64,000 nucleotides of DNA from Bacteroidales bacterium (GCA_024401355.1 JAKSLF010000003.1:62001-126000); one strand, 5' to 3'. Counted from the stretch's first letter, positions 45,090 through 54,654 are shown. Numbers and translations: made by a program. The notes: a model not told the origin generated them from the letters alone.

Positions 45090-46985
45090 TTAGTATCCTG
45101 GGTTCTGGTATGCCTTCTTCTCGTCAGGAGTCATCTCCATAGCATCGAGCTGACCCTGTGGGATTGGTGCCAACCAGTTGTAGTCCTTGAAGTCACGTGT
45201 GAAAGTCTCTGCAGTGTGGTCGTTGTAGCCGCTGCCGCTGATGCGGTATGTACCGGCCAACTCAACATACATCTGAGTACGGAGGAGGTCGAGACGACGG
45301 TGACCTTCGCCGAAGAGCTCACGTGAGCGTTCTGCCATGATATATTCCATGTCGATAGTTGCAGGAGTTGCTGCAACCATTTCTGCGCTGTGGTCTTCCT
45401 CCTTTACGGCATGTTCTGCGTTAGAGTATACCCACTTACCTGCACGTGCACGGAGTACGTTAACGAGGTCGCGAGCCGACTTAGCGCCAGTAGCACCCTT
45501 GACAGCTGCTTCGGCAGCAACGAGATAGAGCTCAGAGAACTTAGCCAACAAAGTAGGACGTGTGATACCACCGTTTGGTGAACCCATGCCGCCGTTGTTG
45601 TCAGTACGGTAAGTACCGAGCTTCCAGAGACCAGGGTAGAGGATACGGTTGATGTCCTCATAACCGATTACGTAGTCAGCACGGCCAGGGAGTACACCTG
45701 CACCTACGCTACCACCGTTCTTAGAGTAGTCGATGCCCTCAACCTGTGGAATGAAGCTGAGTACAGCGCCATCCTGCTGGATGTCCATGTCGTTAGCACC
45801 CTTGTGTGTAAGAGATGCGTCGCCATTACGGTGCCAGTTAGCATGGTAAACGCCAACGAATGTACCGTCGAAACGTGAGTCGTTAGTCTGGTCAGCAAAA
45901 GTCTTAGTGAATACATCAACAGGAGGAGCCATACGAGTCCAAGGACGACCATACTCCTGTGCAGCCTCACGGCCGATTGCAGCGCCGTCAGCAGTCTTGA
46001 TGTTACAGTAGTTAGAAGTTGCGAACCAAACGAAAATCTGGTCGTAAGCGCCACCTGAAGCGTAGCCATGGTTCTGACCGTCGTAGAACTCGTCAGACTC
46101 AGTGTGGTCAGCAGAGGGGAGCCGCTCCTTGTTGCGGTCGGTAGAACCTACGTGAGTCTCGTAGAAAGTCTCGTTGAGACCATATTCGCCAGGGTTGTTG
46201 ATGCCTTCCATAGCCATATCGTATGCCATCTGGAAGTACTGTGCAGCGCTCTTGCCGTCCTTAGCCTTGCGGTCGCAAGCTGGGTAAGTAGCGATGTTCT
46301 TAGGATTCTCGAGCCACCAAGCGAAAGTAAGGTAAGCCTTTGCAAGGTAGAGGCGAGCAACGGTCTTTGTTACAGTGCCCTTCATACGAGCCTTTTCAGG
46401 AAGGTCCTTTACAGCCTTCTCGAGGTCGGAGAAGATAGCGGCGTAAACCTCAGGTACAGTGTTACGTACAGAAGTACGGCTCTTAGAAGTGTTGAACTTC
46501 AACTCACCGGCACCGAGGTCGAGAGGTACACCACCGAAGATCTGAACCAACTGGAAGTAGTCGAATACGCGGAAGAAGCGAACCACAGCGAAAAGTGCAG
46601 GATCGAGCTTAGCCACTTCACCGTTTTCGATGATACCGCTTGCTGTGTTGATGTTTGTGAAGGCAGAACCCCACAAATTGTCAGAACGGCTTGATGTTGA
46701 GTTGTACTGTCCTACACCTGTGAAGTCGACATCCTTGAAGTTGTTGTCGGCAGACTGTGCGTATGTGTACTCATCTGTACCACACTCGAGCCAAGCATAG
46801 AAATATGTGCTATAGATACCTCTGAGGTGAGTGTACTGTGATGTAAGACCACCCATGACACCCTTCTCAGTCTTGAAGTATTCTGGTGTGTATATGCCAC
46901 GTGGAGTCTCTTCCAGCACATCATCACATGATGTTGCCAAAAGGCTGAAAGCACCTGCGGCAAGAATATATTTATTCAGTTTCAT
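45090..46985 (-). CDS. SusD/RagB-family nutrient-binding outer-membrane lipoprotein
   Basis: 631 residues with a lipoprotein signal (LLATSCDDVLEETPRG, cysteine ~20). SusD proteins are the extracellular lid of the SusC/SusD glycan importer. The N-terminal helical TPR-like region, RVFDYFQLVQIFGGVPL, RLYLAKAYLTFAWW, and the C-terminal EYIMAERSRELFGEGHRRLDLLR are standard family landmarks. The gene starts 19 bases after the susC remnant on the same strand and looks intact, but its partner is missing its 5' two thirds, so the pair may be silent as shown. Target glycan unknown. Confidence 0.93.
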   Translation of the reverse strand: MKLNKYILAAGAFSLLATSCDDVLEETPRGIYTPEYFKTEKGVMGGLTSQYTHLRGIYSTYFYAWLECGTDEYTYAQSADNNFKDVDFTGVGQYNSTSSRSDNLWGSAFTNINTASGIIENGEVAKLDPALFAVVRFFRVFDYFQLVQIFGGVPLDLGAGELKFNTSKSRTSVRNTVPEVYAAIFSDLEKAVKDLPEKARMKGTVTKTVARLYLAKAYLTFAWWLENPKNIATYPACDRKAKDGKSAAQYFQMAYDMAMEGINNPGEYGLNETFYETHVGSTDRNKERLPSADHTESDEFYDGQNHGYASGGAYDQIFVWFATSNYCNIKTADGAAIGREAAQEYGRPWTRMAPPVDVFTKTFADQTNDSRFDGTFVGVYHANWHRNGDASLTHKGANDMDIQQDGAVLSFIPQVEGIDYSKNGGSVGAGVLPGRADYVIGYEDINRILYPGLWKLGTYRTDNNGGMGSPNGGITRPTLLAKFSELYLVAAEAAVKGATGAKSARDLVNVLRARAGKWVYSNAEHAVKEEDHSAEMVAATPATIDMEYIMAERSRELFGEGHRRLDLLRTQMYVELAGTYRISGSGYNDHTAETFTRDFKDYNWLAPIPQGQLDAMEMTPDEKKAYQNPGY

Positions 46986-47004
46986 GATTTGCTATATTTT
47001 CTAA

Positions 47005-48153
47005 TTAGAATGTCATGTTAAGACCAAAGATGAATGATCGAGTCTGTGGTGTGTTAGTACCGACAACGAGGATTCTATGGTTGTAACCTGCAACAGCCTG
47101 GTTCTGGTCACCGTATGAGTTAGTCTCTGGGTCAAGACCAGTTTCCTTGTGGTATTCTGATGAGATTACGAATGGATTCTGAACTGTGAAGTATGCACGG
47201 CAAGTCTTCAACACATCGTTCTTGAACCACTTCGCAGAGTCGAAGTTGTATCCGAGAGTGATTGTGCGGATCTTGCAGTATGAGCCGTCGAACAAGCCGA
47301 GTGTTGAACCATACTTAGGGTTATCACTAGACTGTACACCGCCTGGCTTTGGATACTTAGCACCCTTGTTGTTCTCTGTCCAGTAGTCAACATCTACGTT
47401 GCCACGACGACCGCTCAACATGTTGAGGTAACCGCCAGCAGTGTGGAGAGTAGAGATCAACTTACCGCCGCACTTGAATGCACCGATGATAGAGAGGTCG
47501 AGGCCCTTCCATGCTGCACGTGCGTTGAAACCACCCTGCAACTTAGGATCAACTTCGATGATCTGACGGTCGTCTGGACCAATAGCACGCTTAGGTGAGC
47601 CATCAGCATTGCGCTCGATGTTGTACTTAACCTTGATCATACCTTCGTTACCACCTGGCTCGAGGATGTCGAGGTACTTGAAGTCTGGGTCGTTTGAGTT
47701 CCAAAGTCCGTCATACTCGTAGTCGTAGATAGCGTTGATAGAGTGACCAACGAACCAGCCGTTGCCCTCATCGCGCTTCTGGTCAGAAGCGAGCTTTACG
47801 AGTTCGTTCTTGTTAGAGTAGAAGTTAACGCCAGCGTCGATTGTCCAGTCGTTGTTCTGGAAGATAGTGCCGTTGAGGTTCAACTCCCAACCCTTGTTCT
47901 GAGTCTCACCGATGTTAGCCATGTAGCTGCCTACACCAGCAGTTGAAGGAAGACCTACAGAGAGGAGCACGTCCTTAGTGTGCTGTACGTAGTATTCGAA
48001 GCTACCTGACAAGCGGTTGCTGAACAATCCGAAGTCGAGACCGTAGTTCATTGTGCGTGAGAACTCCCAACCGAGGTCTGAGTTAGGAAGCTCAGATACG
48101 TAGAAGCCTGTCTCGTATGCGTCGCCGAAGTTGTATGGGCGAGTAGCAAGCTT
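47005..48153 (-). pseudogene. SusC/RagA TonB-dependent transporter, C-terminal remnant (5' truncated)
   Basis: About 382 residues, against roughly 1,000 for SusC. The frame is SusC-like from LATRPYNFGD onward (near 48150) through SELPNSDLGWEFSRTMNYGLDFG to the C-terminal FIFGLNMTF, whose final aromatic residue is the beta-barrel signal for outer-membrane insertion. Upstream of about 48153 homology stops abruptly and a stop codon appears within four codons (48163-48165). Signal peptide, carboxypeptidase-like domain, plug and half the barrel are missing. Candidates for the cause are a deletion, a site-specific inversion that moved the 5' part elsewhere, or an assembly join. An ATG at 48051 could still start a 348-residue fragment. 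Confidence 0.88.
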
Positions 48154-48449
48154 ACATTTGTTTTATCTGCCGTAATGCAAATTCATAAAAAAGTGTCGAA
48201 TGTTTTACTAAAATTAATATTCTACCATGAGTTGACAAAACGTCTCCCATGTATAAATTTGCATTTTTTTGGTAAATAAAACAAAAAGGGCACTTTCATA
48301 AATCCTTTTTTTCTTTTTTCACTTCGTGATGTCATGCGAGCTTTTTTCTGTGGTTTTTTAATGATTTGTTTTTTTTATGGATGTGGCAATTTGTAACGAA
48401 CTTCAAGTGTTTTGCTTTCAGTTCGTCATAATGATAAAACCCCCATTTC

Positions 48450-48524
48450 AACGGAGGACAAACGGTATCTTAACGGACAATTAAGAATCATTCCATACAG
48501 ACAGAATGAAACCTGTCCTCCGTT
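48450..48524. repeat. Copy of the 29-base dispersed repeat, with an 11-base inverted partner
   Basis: 48450-48478, read on the minus strand, matches 20794-20822 at 26 of 29 positions. Its 11 outer bases recur inverted at 48514-48524, giving an 11-base stem with a 53-base loop. Confidence 0.75.
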
Positions 48525-48741
48525 CCCAACTTTCATTTAATCTTTGGTTCGTCTCTGGCGTGTGGCCCTGAAGAATGATCGGATGTTGCTCAGACCCCAA
48601 AATGGAAGCATCCGCATCCCGTTGCATTACGCAAATGTTACTTTGGTGATAATGCGTCGTTCGTCACCGTTGCTTTTCGGTGGCCATTTGTCGGAATGTG
48701 TATGTCTTTTTTTCAAAAACGCCTATAAAGTAGGCTTACAG

Positions 48742-48772
48742 TTGATTTTGGAGGAATAAGATTATATATTTG
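48742..48772 (+). promoter_or_regulatory. Promoter for the GatC-like permease gene
   Basis: TTG at 48742-48744 and TATATTTG at 48765-48772 with a 20-base spacer: a good Bacteroidetes promoter 32 bases before the start codon. Confidence 0.68.
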
Positions 48773-48804
48773 CGCAATCGTTTGAATCTTTAACTGTAAT
48801 TGAC

Positions 48805-50190
48805 ATGGATATAATCGAAGACGTATTCTCCTATATCATCAGCCTGGGTGCGGCTGTTATGATGCCAATCATCTTCACCATACTCGGTCTGTGCATCGGC
48901 ATCAAATTCTCCAAGGCTTTCAAGAGCGGACTTTTCGTTGGTGTCGGTTTCATTGGTCTCGGAGTCATCACCGGACTCCTCACCTCGAGCCTTGGACCGG
49001 TGCTCAACAAGGTGGTCGAGATCTACGGTCTCAACCTCGAAGTGTTCGACATGGGCTGGCCAGCTGCTGCCTCGGTGGCCTACAATACGGTTGTCGGCTC
49101 GTTCATCATCCCTGTATGCCTTGCGGTCAACCTGTTGCTGCTGGTGCTTGGCTGCACACGTACGGTGAACATCGACCTTTGGAACTATTGGCATTTTGCA
49201 TTCATCGGTGCGGTGGTCTACTTCATGACCGGCTGTAATGTCTACTGGGGCTTCTTTGCCGCCATAATCTGCTACGTCATCACACTTGTCATGGCCGACA
49301 TCACTGCCAAGCGTTTCCAGAAGTTTTATCCCAGCATGGAGGGCATCTCGATCCCTCAGCCATTCTGCCAGGGCTTCATGCCATTTGCGGCAGTTATCAA
49401 TAAGGGACTCGACTTCGTGCCTGGCATCAACAAGGTAAACATCGACTCGGAGGGTATGAAGCAGCGCTTCGGACTCTTTGGTGAGCCACTATTCCTTGGA
49501 GTCATCATAGGCATCATCATCGGCTGTCTGGCCTGCAGTGGTGTAGACGAGCTGGTGGCAAACATACCAGCCACACTTGCACTCGGAATAAAGATGGGTG
49601 CCGTCATGGAACTCATACCACGCATCACGTCGCTCTTCATCGAGGGGCTCAAGCCTATTGCCGATGCTACTCGTGAACTCGTGGCACGCAAGTTTGGTGC
49701 AGACAAGGAACTCTACATCGGCATGAGCCCGGCTCTTGTCATAGGTCATCCTACGACACTCGTTGTTAGTCTGTTGCTTATCCCTGTGACACTCGTTCTT
49801 GCCGTGGTTCTTCCGGGCAACCAGTTTCTGCCTCTTGCCTCGCTTGCCGGTATGTTCTACGTCTTTGTCATGGTGCTTCCATACACCAATGGCAACGTGC
49901 TGCGCAGTTTTATAGTCGGACTTGTTGTTATGGCTGTGGGGCTCTATTTCGTAACACTCATGTCGGACGACTTCACGAGTGCCGCCGCATCGGTAGCTGC
50001 TGCGCATCCTGATGACAAAGCCGTGCAGGTGCCAGCAGGATTCATGGCCGGATCGCTCGACTTTGCCTCGTCGCCTCTCTCGATGGTGATATATGCCGGC
50101 ATGAAGTATCTCAATTACATCGGTGCAGCCATACTGACACTCGGCACAGTAGCGCTTGTAATGTGGAACCGTCGCCGCATCAATAAATAG
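48805..50190 (+). CDS. Orphan GatC-type permease (PTS galactitol IIC family)
   Basis: 461 residues, a very hydrophobic protein of the PTS galactitol IIC family with about ten to twelve membrane segments; the family segment [21 protein letters not shown] is near residues 190-210. In enterobacteria GatC works with GatA and GatB and the PTS phosphate relay, but no IIA, IIB, HPr or EI gene is near, and Bacteroidota generally lack a full sugar PTS. It is more likely a plain secondary transporter. The kduI-like gene 32 bases downstream points to an unsaturated-uronate product as substrate; that link is inference. Confidence 0.85.
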   Translation: MDIIEDVFSYIISLGAAVMMPIIFTILGLCIGIKFSKAFKSGLFVGVGFIGLGVITGLLTSSLGPVLNKVVEIYGLNLEVFDMGWPAAASVAYNTVVGSFIIPVCLAVNLLLLVLGCTRTVNIDLWNYWHFAFIGAVVYFMTGCNVYWGFFAAIICYVITLVMADITAKRFQKFYPSMEGISIPQPFCQGFMPFAAVINKGLDFVPGINKVNIDSEGMKQRFGLFGEPLFLGVIIGIIIGCLACSGVDELVANIPATLALGIKMGAVMELIPRITSLFIEGLKPIADATRELVARKFGADKELYIGMSPALVIGHPTTLVVSLLLIPVTLVLAVVLPGNQFLPLASLAGMFYVFVMVLPYTNGNVLRSFIVGLVVMAVGLYFVTLMSDDFTSAAASVAAAHPDDKAVQVPAGFMAGSLDFASSPLSMVIYAGMKYLNYIGAAILTLGTVALVMWNRRRINK

Positions 50191-50222
50191 AAAAAATAAT
50201 CGTTGAACTTAATAATAACATA

Positions 50223-51194
50223 ATGAAAAGATCATTCATACTCCTGGCCATGGCAGCCGTGTCGCTCCTTGCCAGTGCGCAGAAAACTGAAAATGGCATG
50301 AACTACACAGTTCAGACCGCATGTCACCCATCGGACGTGAAGCATTATGACACAGAGACCATCCGTTCGCGCTTCATGATGCCTAAAGTTATGTCGCCAG
50401 ACGAGATAAATCTCACTTATACGCTCTACGACCGCCTTGTCTATGGTGGCATCATGCCAGTCAACAAAGAGCTCAAGTTGGAGATTTTCCGTGAACTCGG
50501 ACCAGAGATAACCTATTTCCTCGAGCGTCGTGAGCTGGGCGTCATCAACGTTGGTGGTGCCGGCATCGTGACCGTCGATGGCAAGGAGTATGCAGTTGAA
50601 TACAAGGAAGCCCTCTATGTGGGTTGTGGTAACAAGAATGTTACCTTCAAGAGCAAGGATGCATCCAAGCCAGCCAAGTTCTACATCAACTCAGCACCGG
50701 CCTACAAGCCATTCGTCACTCAGCTCATCACTTGCGACAAAGCAAAGTATGAGAAGAACAAGAAGGTCTATGCCCTTGCAGCATCGGAGCACTATGGCAA
50801 AGCCGAGGATTCGAACGACCGTATCTGCAACCAGATGATTGTCAAGGACGTGCTTGAGCGCGTAGCCAATGGCGGTACGAACCAGCTTCAGATGGGTCTG
50901 ACCGAACTCTTTGCCGGCAGCGTATGGAACACCATGCCAGCGCACACACATACACGTCGCATGGAGGCATACTTCTACTTCAACGTCAAGGAGGGCAATG
51001 CCATCTGCCACTTGATGGGCAAACCTCAAGAGGAGCGCCTCGTATGGCTCCACAACGAGCAGGCAATAACATCGCCAGAATGGTCGATCCATGCCGCTGC
51101 TGGAACAAGCAACTACAGCTTCATCTGGGGCATGGGTGGCGAGAACCTGAAGTATAGTGACAAGGACGAGATCAAGTACCTTGACATGAAATAG
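50223..51194 (+). CDS. kduI: 5-dehydro-4-deoxy-D-glucuronate isomerase (KduI) with a signal peptide
   Basis: 323 residues, about 40 longer than E. coli KduI. KduI converts 5-keto-4-deoxyuronate (from unsaturated uronates released by lyases) to 3-deoxy-glycero-2,5-hexodiulosonate. The cupin-like zinc site is visible in [16 protein letters not shown] (two histidines and a glutamate) and a later histidine before [18 protein letters not shown]; [14 protein letters not shown] is also typical. Unusually, it opens with [20 protein letters not shown], a clear Sec signal peptide ending at about residue 19. An internal ATG at 50298 (Met26) would give a cytosolic form. It follows the GatC-like gene by 32 bases and ends at a terminator. 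Confidence 0.9.
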   Translation: MKRSFILLAMAAVSLLASAQKTENGMNYTVQTACHPSDVKHYDTETIRSRFMMPKVMSPDEINLTYTLYDRLVYGGIMPVNKELKLEIFRELGPEITYFLERRELGVINVGGAGIVTVDGKEYAVEYKEALYVGCGNKNVTFKSKDASKPAKFYINSAPAYKPFVTQLITCDKAKYEKNKKVYALAASEHYGKAEDSNDRICNQMIVKDVLERVANGGTNQLQMGLTELFAGSVWNTMPAHTHTRRMEAYFYFNVKEGNAICHLMGKPQEERLVWLHNEQAITSPEWSIHAAAGTSNYSFIWGMGGENLKYSDKDEIKYLDMK

Positions 51195-51232
51195 CGCATT
51201 AGCAAATTCTCATCCGTTTTCTGCATATTTTG

Positions 51233-51275
51233 GCCGTCTCCGTCAGACACTTGTCAGATGTGGACGGCTTTTTTT
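51233..51275 (+). terminator. Rho-independent terminator after kduI
   Basis: Stem GCCGTC (51233-51238) / GACGGC (51263-51268) followed by seven T. Confidence 0.75.
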
Positions 51276-51295
51276 CTTTTCTTGAAACATTTTTT

Positions 51296-51303
51296 TATCT
51301 TTG
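51296..51303 (+). promoter_or_regulatory. -7 promoter box for the FecR-like gene
   Basis: TATCTTTG fits TAnnTTTG, about 90 bases before the start codon; no well-spaced -33 element. Confidence 0.5.
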
Positions 51304-51392
51304 CGATACGTGTGACGGTCCCGTCGGTTGTCATGTGTGTGTCAAGGGTGATGTGAAAGTTGCTTCTGACATGCTCTATTTATGAATTGAAA

Positions 51393-51986
51393 ATGGAAAA
51401 GAAAGACAACATATCGTCTGCCGGTTCTATCATTGACTCTATTGTCGATGGTACAGCATCAGCCGAGCAGAAGCATAACATAAAGGTGGCTCTCGACATC
51501 AACAGCCGCAAGGCTGAGGCGTTGAAGGCCGTCAGAGTCAAGGCAGGCATCGATGATGCTCGTCAGTCGGGTAGGGTAGTGCGTATGTGGCCTCGTCGAA
51601 TGATGCGCTATGCAGCCATACTGCTGCCATTCCTTGTCATCGGTCTCGTATGGGCGGGTAATACCATCGGACTATTCTCGTTTGGCAATAGCGACGCAGC
51701 TTCAGATGCTAAGGCCGATGCCATGAAGAGCGTGGCGCCAGCTGATATGTCGGCCGATATAATCAGATTTGAATCTGCCGACATCAATATGGTTACAACC
51801 ACTCTCATGGAGCACTATCCGCAAATCAAGGGTGTGAAGGATATCGACCTGCTGACCGACGATTCGGTGCGCATCACAACAACTTTCGACTCGCAGCCTC
51901 TCTCGGAGGTGCTTGAAGAGCTTAATATCCATTTCAACCATACTTTTGCCCTCGACAACGACGGCAATCTTACTGTCTCTGAGTAA
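51393..51986 (+). CDS. Miniature FecR-like transmembrane protein (DUF4974-type end)
   Basis: 197 residues from ATG 51393 (a TTG at 51360 is less likely). A cytosolic ~75-residue start, one membrane segment (about 78-100, RYAAILLPFLVIGLVWAG), and a C-terminal ~70-residue domain (IIRFESADINMVTTTLMEHYP to LSEVLEELNIHFNHTFALDNDGNLTVSE) that matches the DUF4974/STN-like end of FecR anti-sigma factors. The central FecR beta domain is missing, so it is about 130 residues shorter than usual. No ECF sigma gene is adjacent, but an STN-domain TonB receptor, the usual signalling partner, lies 2.7 kb downstream. Role in signalling is inference. Confidence 0.62.
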   Translation: MEKKDNISSAGSIIDSIVDGTASAEQKHNIKVALDINSRKAEALKAVRVKAGIDDARQSGRVVRMWPRRMMRYAAILLPFLVIGLVWAGNTIGLFSFGNSDAASDAKADAMKSVAPADMSADIIRFESADINMVTTTLMEHYPQIKGVKDIDLLTDDSVRITTTFDSQPLSEVLEELNIHFNHTFALDNDGNLTVSE

Positions 51987-52017
51987 TACCCTCTTTAATT
52001 TTCTCTATATACAGACT

Positions 52018-52046
52018 GGTGGTCATTGTTATGGCCACCTTTTTTT
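52018..52046 (+). terminator. Rho-independent terminator after the FecR-like gene
   Basis: Stem GGTGGTC (52018-52024) / GGCCACC (52033-52039), one G-T pair, then seven T. Confidence 0.82.
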
Positions 52047-52104
52047 GTGTCTCTAATAAATTGCGTTTTTGCTTGTCGTATGCCATATTTCACCATATAA
52101 TCAT

Positions 52105-52112
52105 TATCTTTG
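52105..52112 (+). promoter_or_regulatory. -7 promoter box for the GH2 gene
   Basis: TATCTTTG fits TAnnTTTG, 43 bases before the GH2 start codon. Confidence 0.5.
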
Positions 52113-52155
52113 TACCCATGCAATAGAAGATCTTTAATTAATAATCACATACAAA

Positions 52156-54654
52156 ATGAATAGAGTGTTGTTTATGGCCCTTGTGGCTCTTTTAGCAATT
52201 TCGGCAGCTTCAGCTCAGTCTGTGCGCAGCTGTTCGCTTCTCGACGACGACTGGCGTTTCTCGCTGGGCGATGCCTCGTCGCGTGTCAAGGATTTCGGTG
52301 CGGGAACTGAATATTTCAATTATCTCACCAAGGCCAATTCGATACACAATGAGGGCCCATACTCATCCAAATTTGACGACTCGAAGTGGCAGACCATACG
52401 CCTGCCTCACGACTGGGCTACTCAGTTGCCATACGCAGCCGAGGCAAGTCATAGCCACGGCTACAGGACAGTAGGTTACAAATATCCAGAAAACAGCATC
52501 GGCTGGTATCGCAAAGTGTTCACCATAGGCAAGGAAGACGAAGGCAAGCATTTCGAGCTCCAGTTCGATGGAATCTTCCGCAATGCTACTGTATGGTTCA
52601 ATGGCTTCTACATGGGTCAGGAGCATAGCGGCTATGCCACCCAGATATATGATATCACTGACTACATCAACTTTGGCGGCGACAACATCATCTGTGTGCG
52701 TGCCGACGCATCGCTTGAGGAGGGCTGGTTCTATGAGGGTGCCGGCATCTACCGCGACGTATGGCTCAAGAAGATGAACGCGGTGCACTTTGTCACAGAC
52801 GGAGTATACTTCTACAGTACATTCAAGGATAACGACGACTACCAGACTCTCTCGTTTTGTGCAGGATTCGAGGTGCAGAACTCTGGTTTGGAGAAAGTGT
52901 CCAACTGCCATGTGCGCTACGCATTGATTGATGCCGAGGGTAATGAATTCTGCTCTAACATAATGAATGTTGCGTCAGAGATAGAAAAGATCCAGGCCAA
53001 AGAAACGAAGAAAAAGGAATTCTCCGCATACATCAGTAAGGCACCACACCTGTGGAGCTGCGACGATCCGTATCTCTACACCTTCAAGGCAGAGGTTATA
53101 GTAGACAACCGCGTGGTAGACGAATATCAGACAAAAGTGGGCATCCGTGACGTAAAGTTCACCGCCGACAAAGGCTTCTTCCTCAACGGCAAGAACATTA
53201 AGCTCAAGGGTGTCAACATGCACCAGGACCATGCTGGCGTGGGTGCAGCCATACCAGATGCCGTTCAAGTCTATCGCATCAAGAGACTCAAGTCGCTCGG
53301 CTGCAACGCCTATCGTGCATCGCACAACCCGATGACCCCTGCCATGCTCGACGTGTGTGACAGAGAGGGCATGCTCGTCATCGACGAGAACCGCCTCATG
53401 GGCATCAATAAGGAGCACCTCGACCTGCTCGAGCGCATGATACGTCGCGACCGCAACCATCCATCCATTATCCTCTGGAGCGACGGCAACGAGGAGTGGG
53501 GCCTTGAGAACGACGTGCGTGGCACCAAGATAGCAGCCTCGATGCGCGAATATACCCATCGCATGGACCCATCGAGAATGGTTACCGCAGCCAATGCCGG
53601 TGGCACAGAACTCATCAAGGGACTTGAAGTAGTGGGCTACAACTACATCATACAGAACAATGTAGACAACAGACACAACGAACATCCTGACTGGATAGTC
53701 GTCGGCACGGAAGAGACAACAGCATGCGGCACGCGTGGCGTCTACTTCGACGACCCTACACATGCGACGATGCCAAGCATGAACCGTACAGACACCACAT
53801 ACGAGAACATCATCGAACGAGGATGGAAATTCTATGATGAAAGGACATGGGGTGCAGGTCTGTTCTACTGGACAGGCTTTGACTATAAAGGTGAAGGCAA
53901 CCCTCTCACTTATCCTGCCGTAGGTTCGGAATTTGGTATTCTCGACTACTGTGGCTTCGACAAGGACGAGGCATGGTATCTGCGCTCGTGGTGGACAGAC
54001 AAGCCAGTGCTTCACATCTTCCCTCATTGGAACCTGCAGGGGCATGAAGGCGAGGAAGTAAGCATTTGGGCCTACAGCAACTATGACGAGGTGGAACTCT
54101 TCGTCAACGGCAAGTCAAAAGGTAAGCAGAAGGTCGAAAAGAATGGACACCTCAAATGGACTGCCATCTACAAGCCAGGCAAACTTGAAGCCGTGGGCTA
54201 CAAAAACGGTAAGAAGGCTGCAAAAAAAGTTATCTACACAACGGGCGACGCCTCTGCGATAAACGTTAGCGTATGGACAGAAAGCAACTGCAACAAAATC
54301 AACGGCATTTGCAACTCTGCCCAGTATGAACTCAAGGCCGACAATCGCGATGTAGCAGTCCTTACAGTAGAGCTTCGTGACAGCAAGAACAGGATGGTAC
54401 CAACTGCCTGCAACGACATAGAAATCGAAGTGAGCGGTCCGGCACGTATACTTGGTGTAGGCAACGGTTCGCCAGCTTTCAAGGGCGACGAGCATCCGGC
54501 ATCGCTCGACTGCCAGAAATTCAAAGTGCCAGCCTTTAACGGCCTTGCCCAGATACTCATACAGGCACAGGAAACATCTGGCGATATCGTGGTTAAATGT
54601 TCGGGAGCCGGCTTGGGCACTGCGACAGTAAACCTTAAATCAAAAGAGAGGTAA
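52156..54654 (+). CDS. Secreted glycoside hydrolase family 2 enzyme (beta-galactosidase-like)
   Basis: 832 residues with a signal peptide (about 1-21, ending ASAQ). Order of domains: sugar-binding jelly roll (about 22-200), immunoglobulin-like domain (about 210-330), TIM barrel (about 335-620), DUF4982-like domain (about 640-710) and a final immunoglobulin-like domain (about 740-830). In the barrel, GVNMHQDHAG, WSDGNEEWG (acid/base glutamate) and VVGTEETT (candidate nucleophile glutamate) fit GH2. Specificity could be beta-galactoside, beta-glucuronide or beta-mannoside; the DUF4982 layout favours beta-galactosidase. It lies between the FecR-like gene and the TonB receptor. Confidence 0.92.
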   Translation: MNRVLFMALVALLAISAASAQSVRSCSLLDDDWRFSLGDASSRVKDFGAGTEYFNYLTKANSIHNEGPYSSKFDDSKWQTIRLPHDWATQLPYAAEASHSHGYRTVGYKYPENSIGWYRKVFTIGKEDEGKHFELQFDGIFRNATVWFNGFYMGQEHSGYATQIYDITDYINFGGDNIICVRADASLEEGWFYEGAGIYRDVWLKKMNAVHFVTDGVYFYSTFKDNDDYQTLSFCAGFEVQNSGLEKVSNCHVRYALIDAEGNEFCSNIMNVASEIEKIQAKETKKKEFSAYISKAPHLWSCDDPYLYTFKAEVIVDNRVVDEYQTKVGIRDVKFTADKGFFLNGKNIKLKGVNMHQDHAGVGAAIPDAVQVYRIKRLKSLGCNAYRASHNPMTPAMLDVCDREGMLVIDENRLMGINKEHLDLLERMIRRDRNHPSIILWSDGNEEWGLENDVRGTKIAASMREYTHRMDPSRMVTAANAGGTELIKGLEVVGYNYIIQNNVDNRHNEHPDWIVVGTEETTACGTRGVYFDDPTHATMPSMNRTDTTYENIIERGWKFYDERTWGAGLFYWTGFDYKGEGNPLTYPAVGSEFGILDYCGFDKDEAWYLRSWWTDKPVLHIFPHWNLQGHEGEEVSIWAYSNYDEVELFVNGKSKGKQKVEKNGHLKWTAIYKPGKLEAVGYKNGKKAAKKVIYTTGDASAINVSVWTESNCNKINGICNSAQYELKADNRDVAVLTVELRDSKNRMVPTACNDIEIEVSGPARILGVGNGSPAFKGDEHPASLDCQKFKVPAFNGLAQILIQAQETSGDIVVKCSGAGLGTATVNLKSKER

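Larger units (their letters stand above)
48154..48804. other. 650-base gene-free stretch with several inverted repeats
   Basis: No convincing gene. It begins with a split inverted repeat: TTTGTTTTAT (48157-48166) and ATGCAAATT (48175-48183) are answered by AATTTGCAT (48256-48264) and ATAAAACAAA (48276-48285). In the middle is the 29-base dispersed repeat (48450-48478), whose left end AACGGAGGACA is answered by TGTCCTCCGTT at 48514-48524. The right end carries the gatC-like promoter. Confidence 0.75.

Noticed and set aside
46068..46694. Open frame of 208 codons on the plus strand inside susD
   Set aside because: Mirror of the strongly biased codon use of susD; no promoter and no recognisable protein.
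48149..48154. AAGCTT at the susC breakpoint as proof of a cloning chimera
   Set aside because: A six-base site occurs by chance about every 4 kb; it is only a hint and needs read evidence.
48544..48759. Open frame of 71 codons in the large gene-free stretch
   Set aside because: Lacks an ATG at its start, has an Arg/Leu-rich translation without strand pattern, and overlaps the gatC-like promoter.
52975..54045. Long open frame (356 codons) on the minus strand
   Set aside because: Antisense to the GH2 barrel with its catalytic motifs; low-complexity Val/Cys/His-rich translation.
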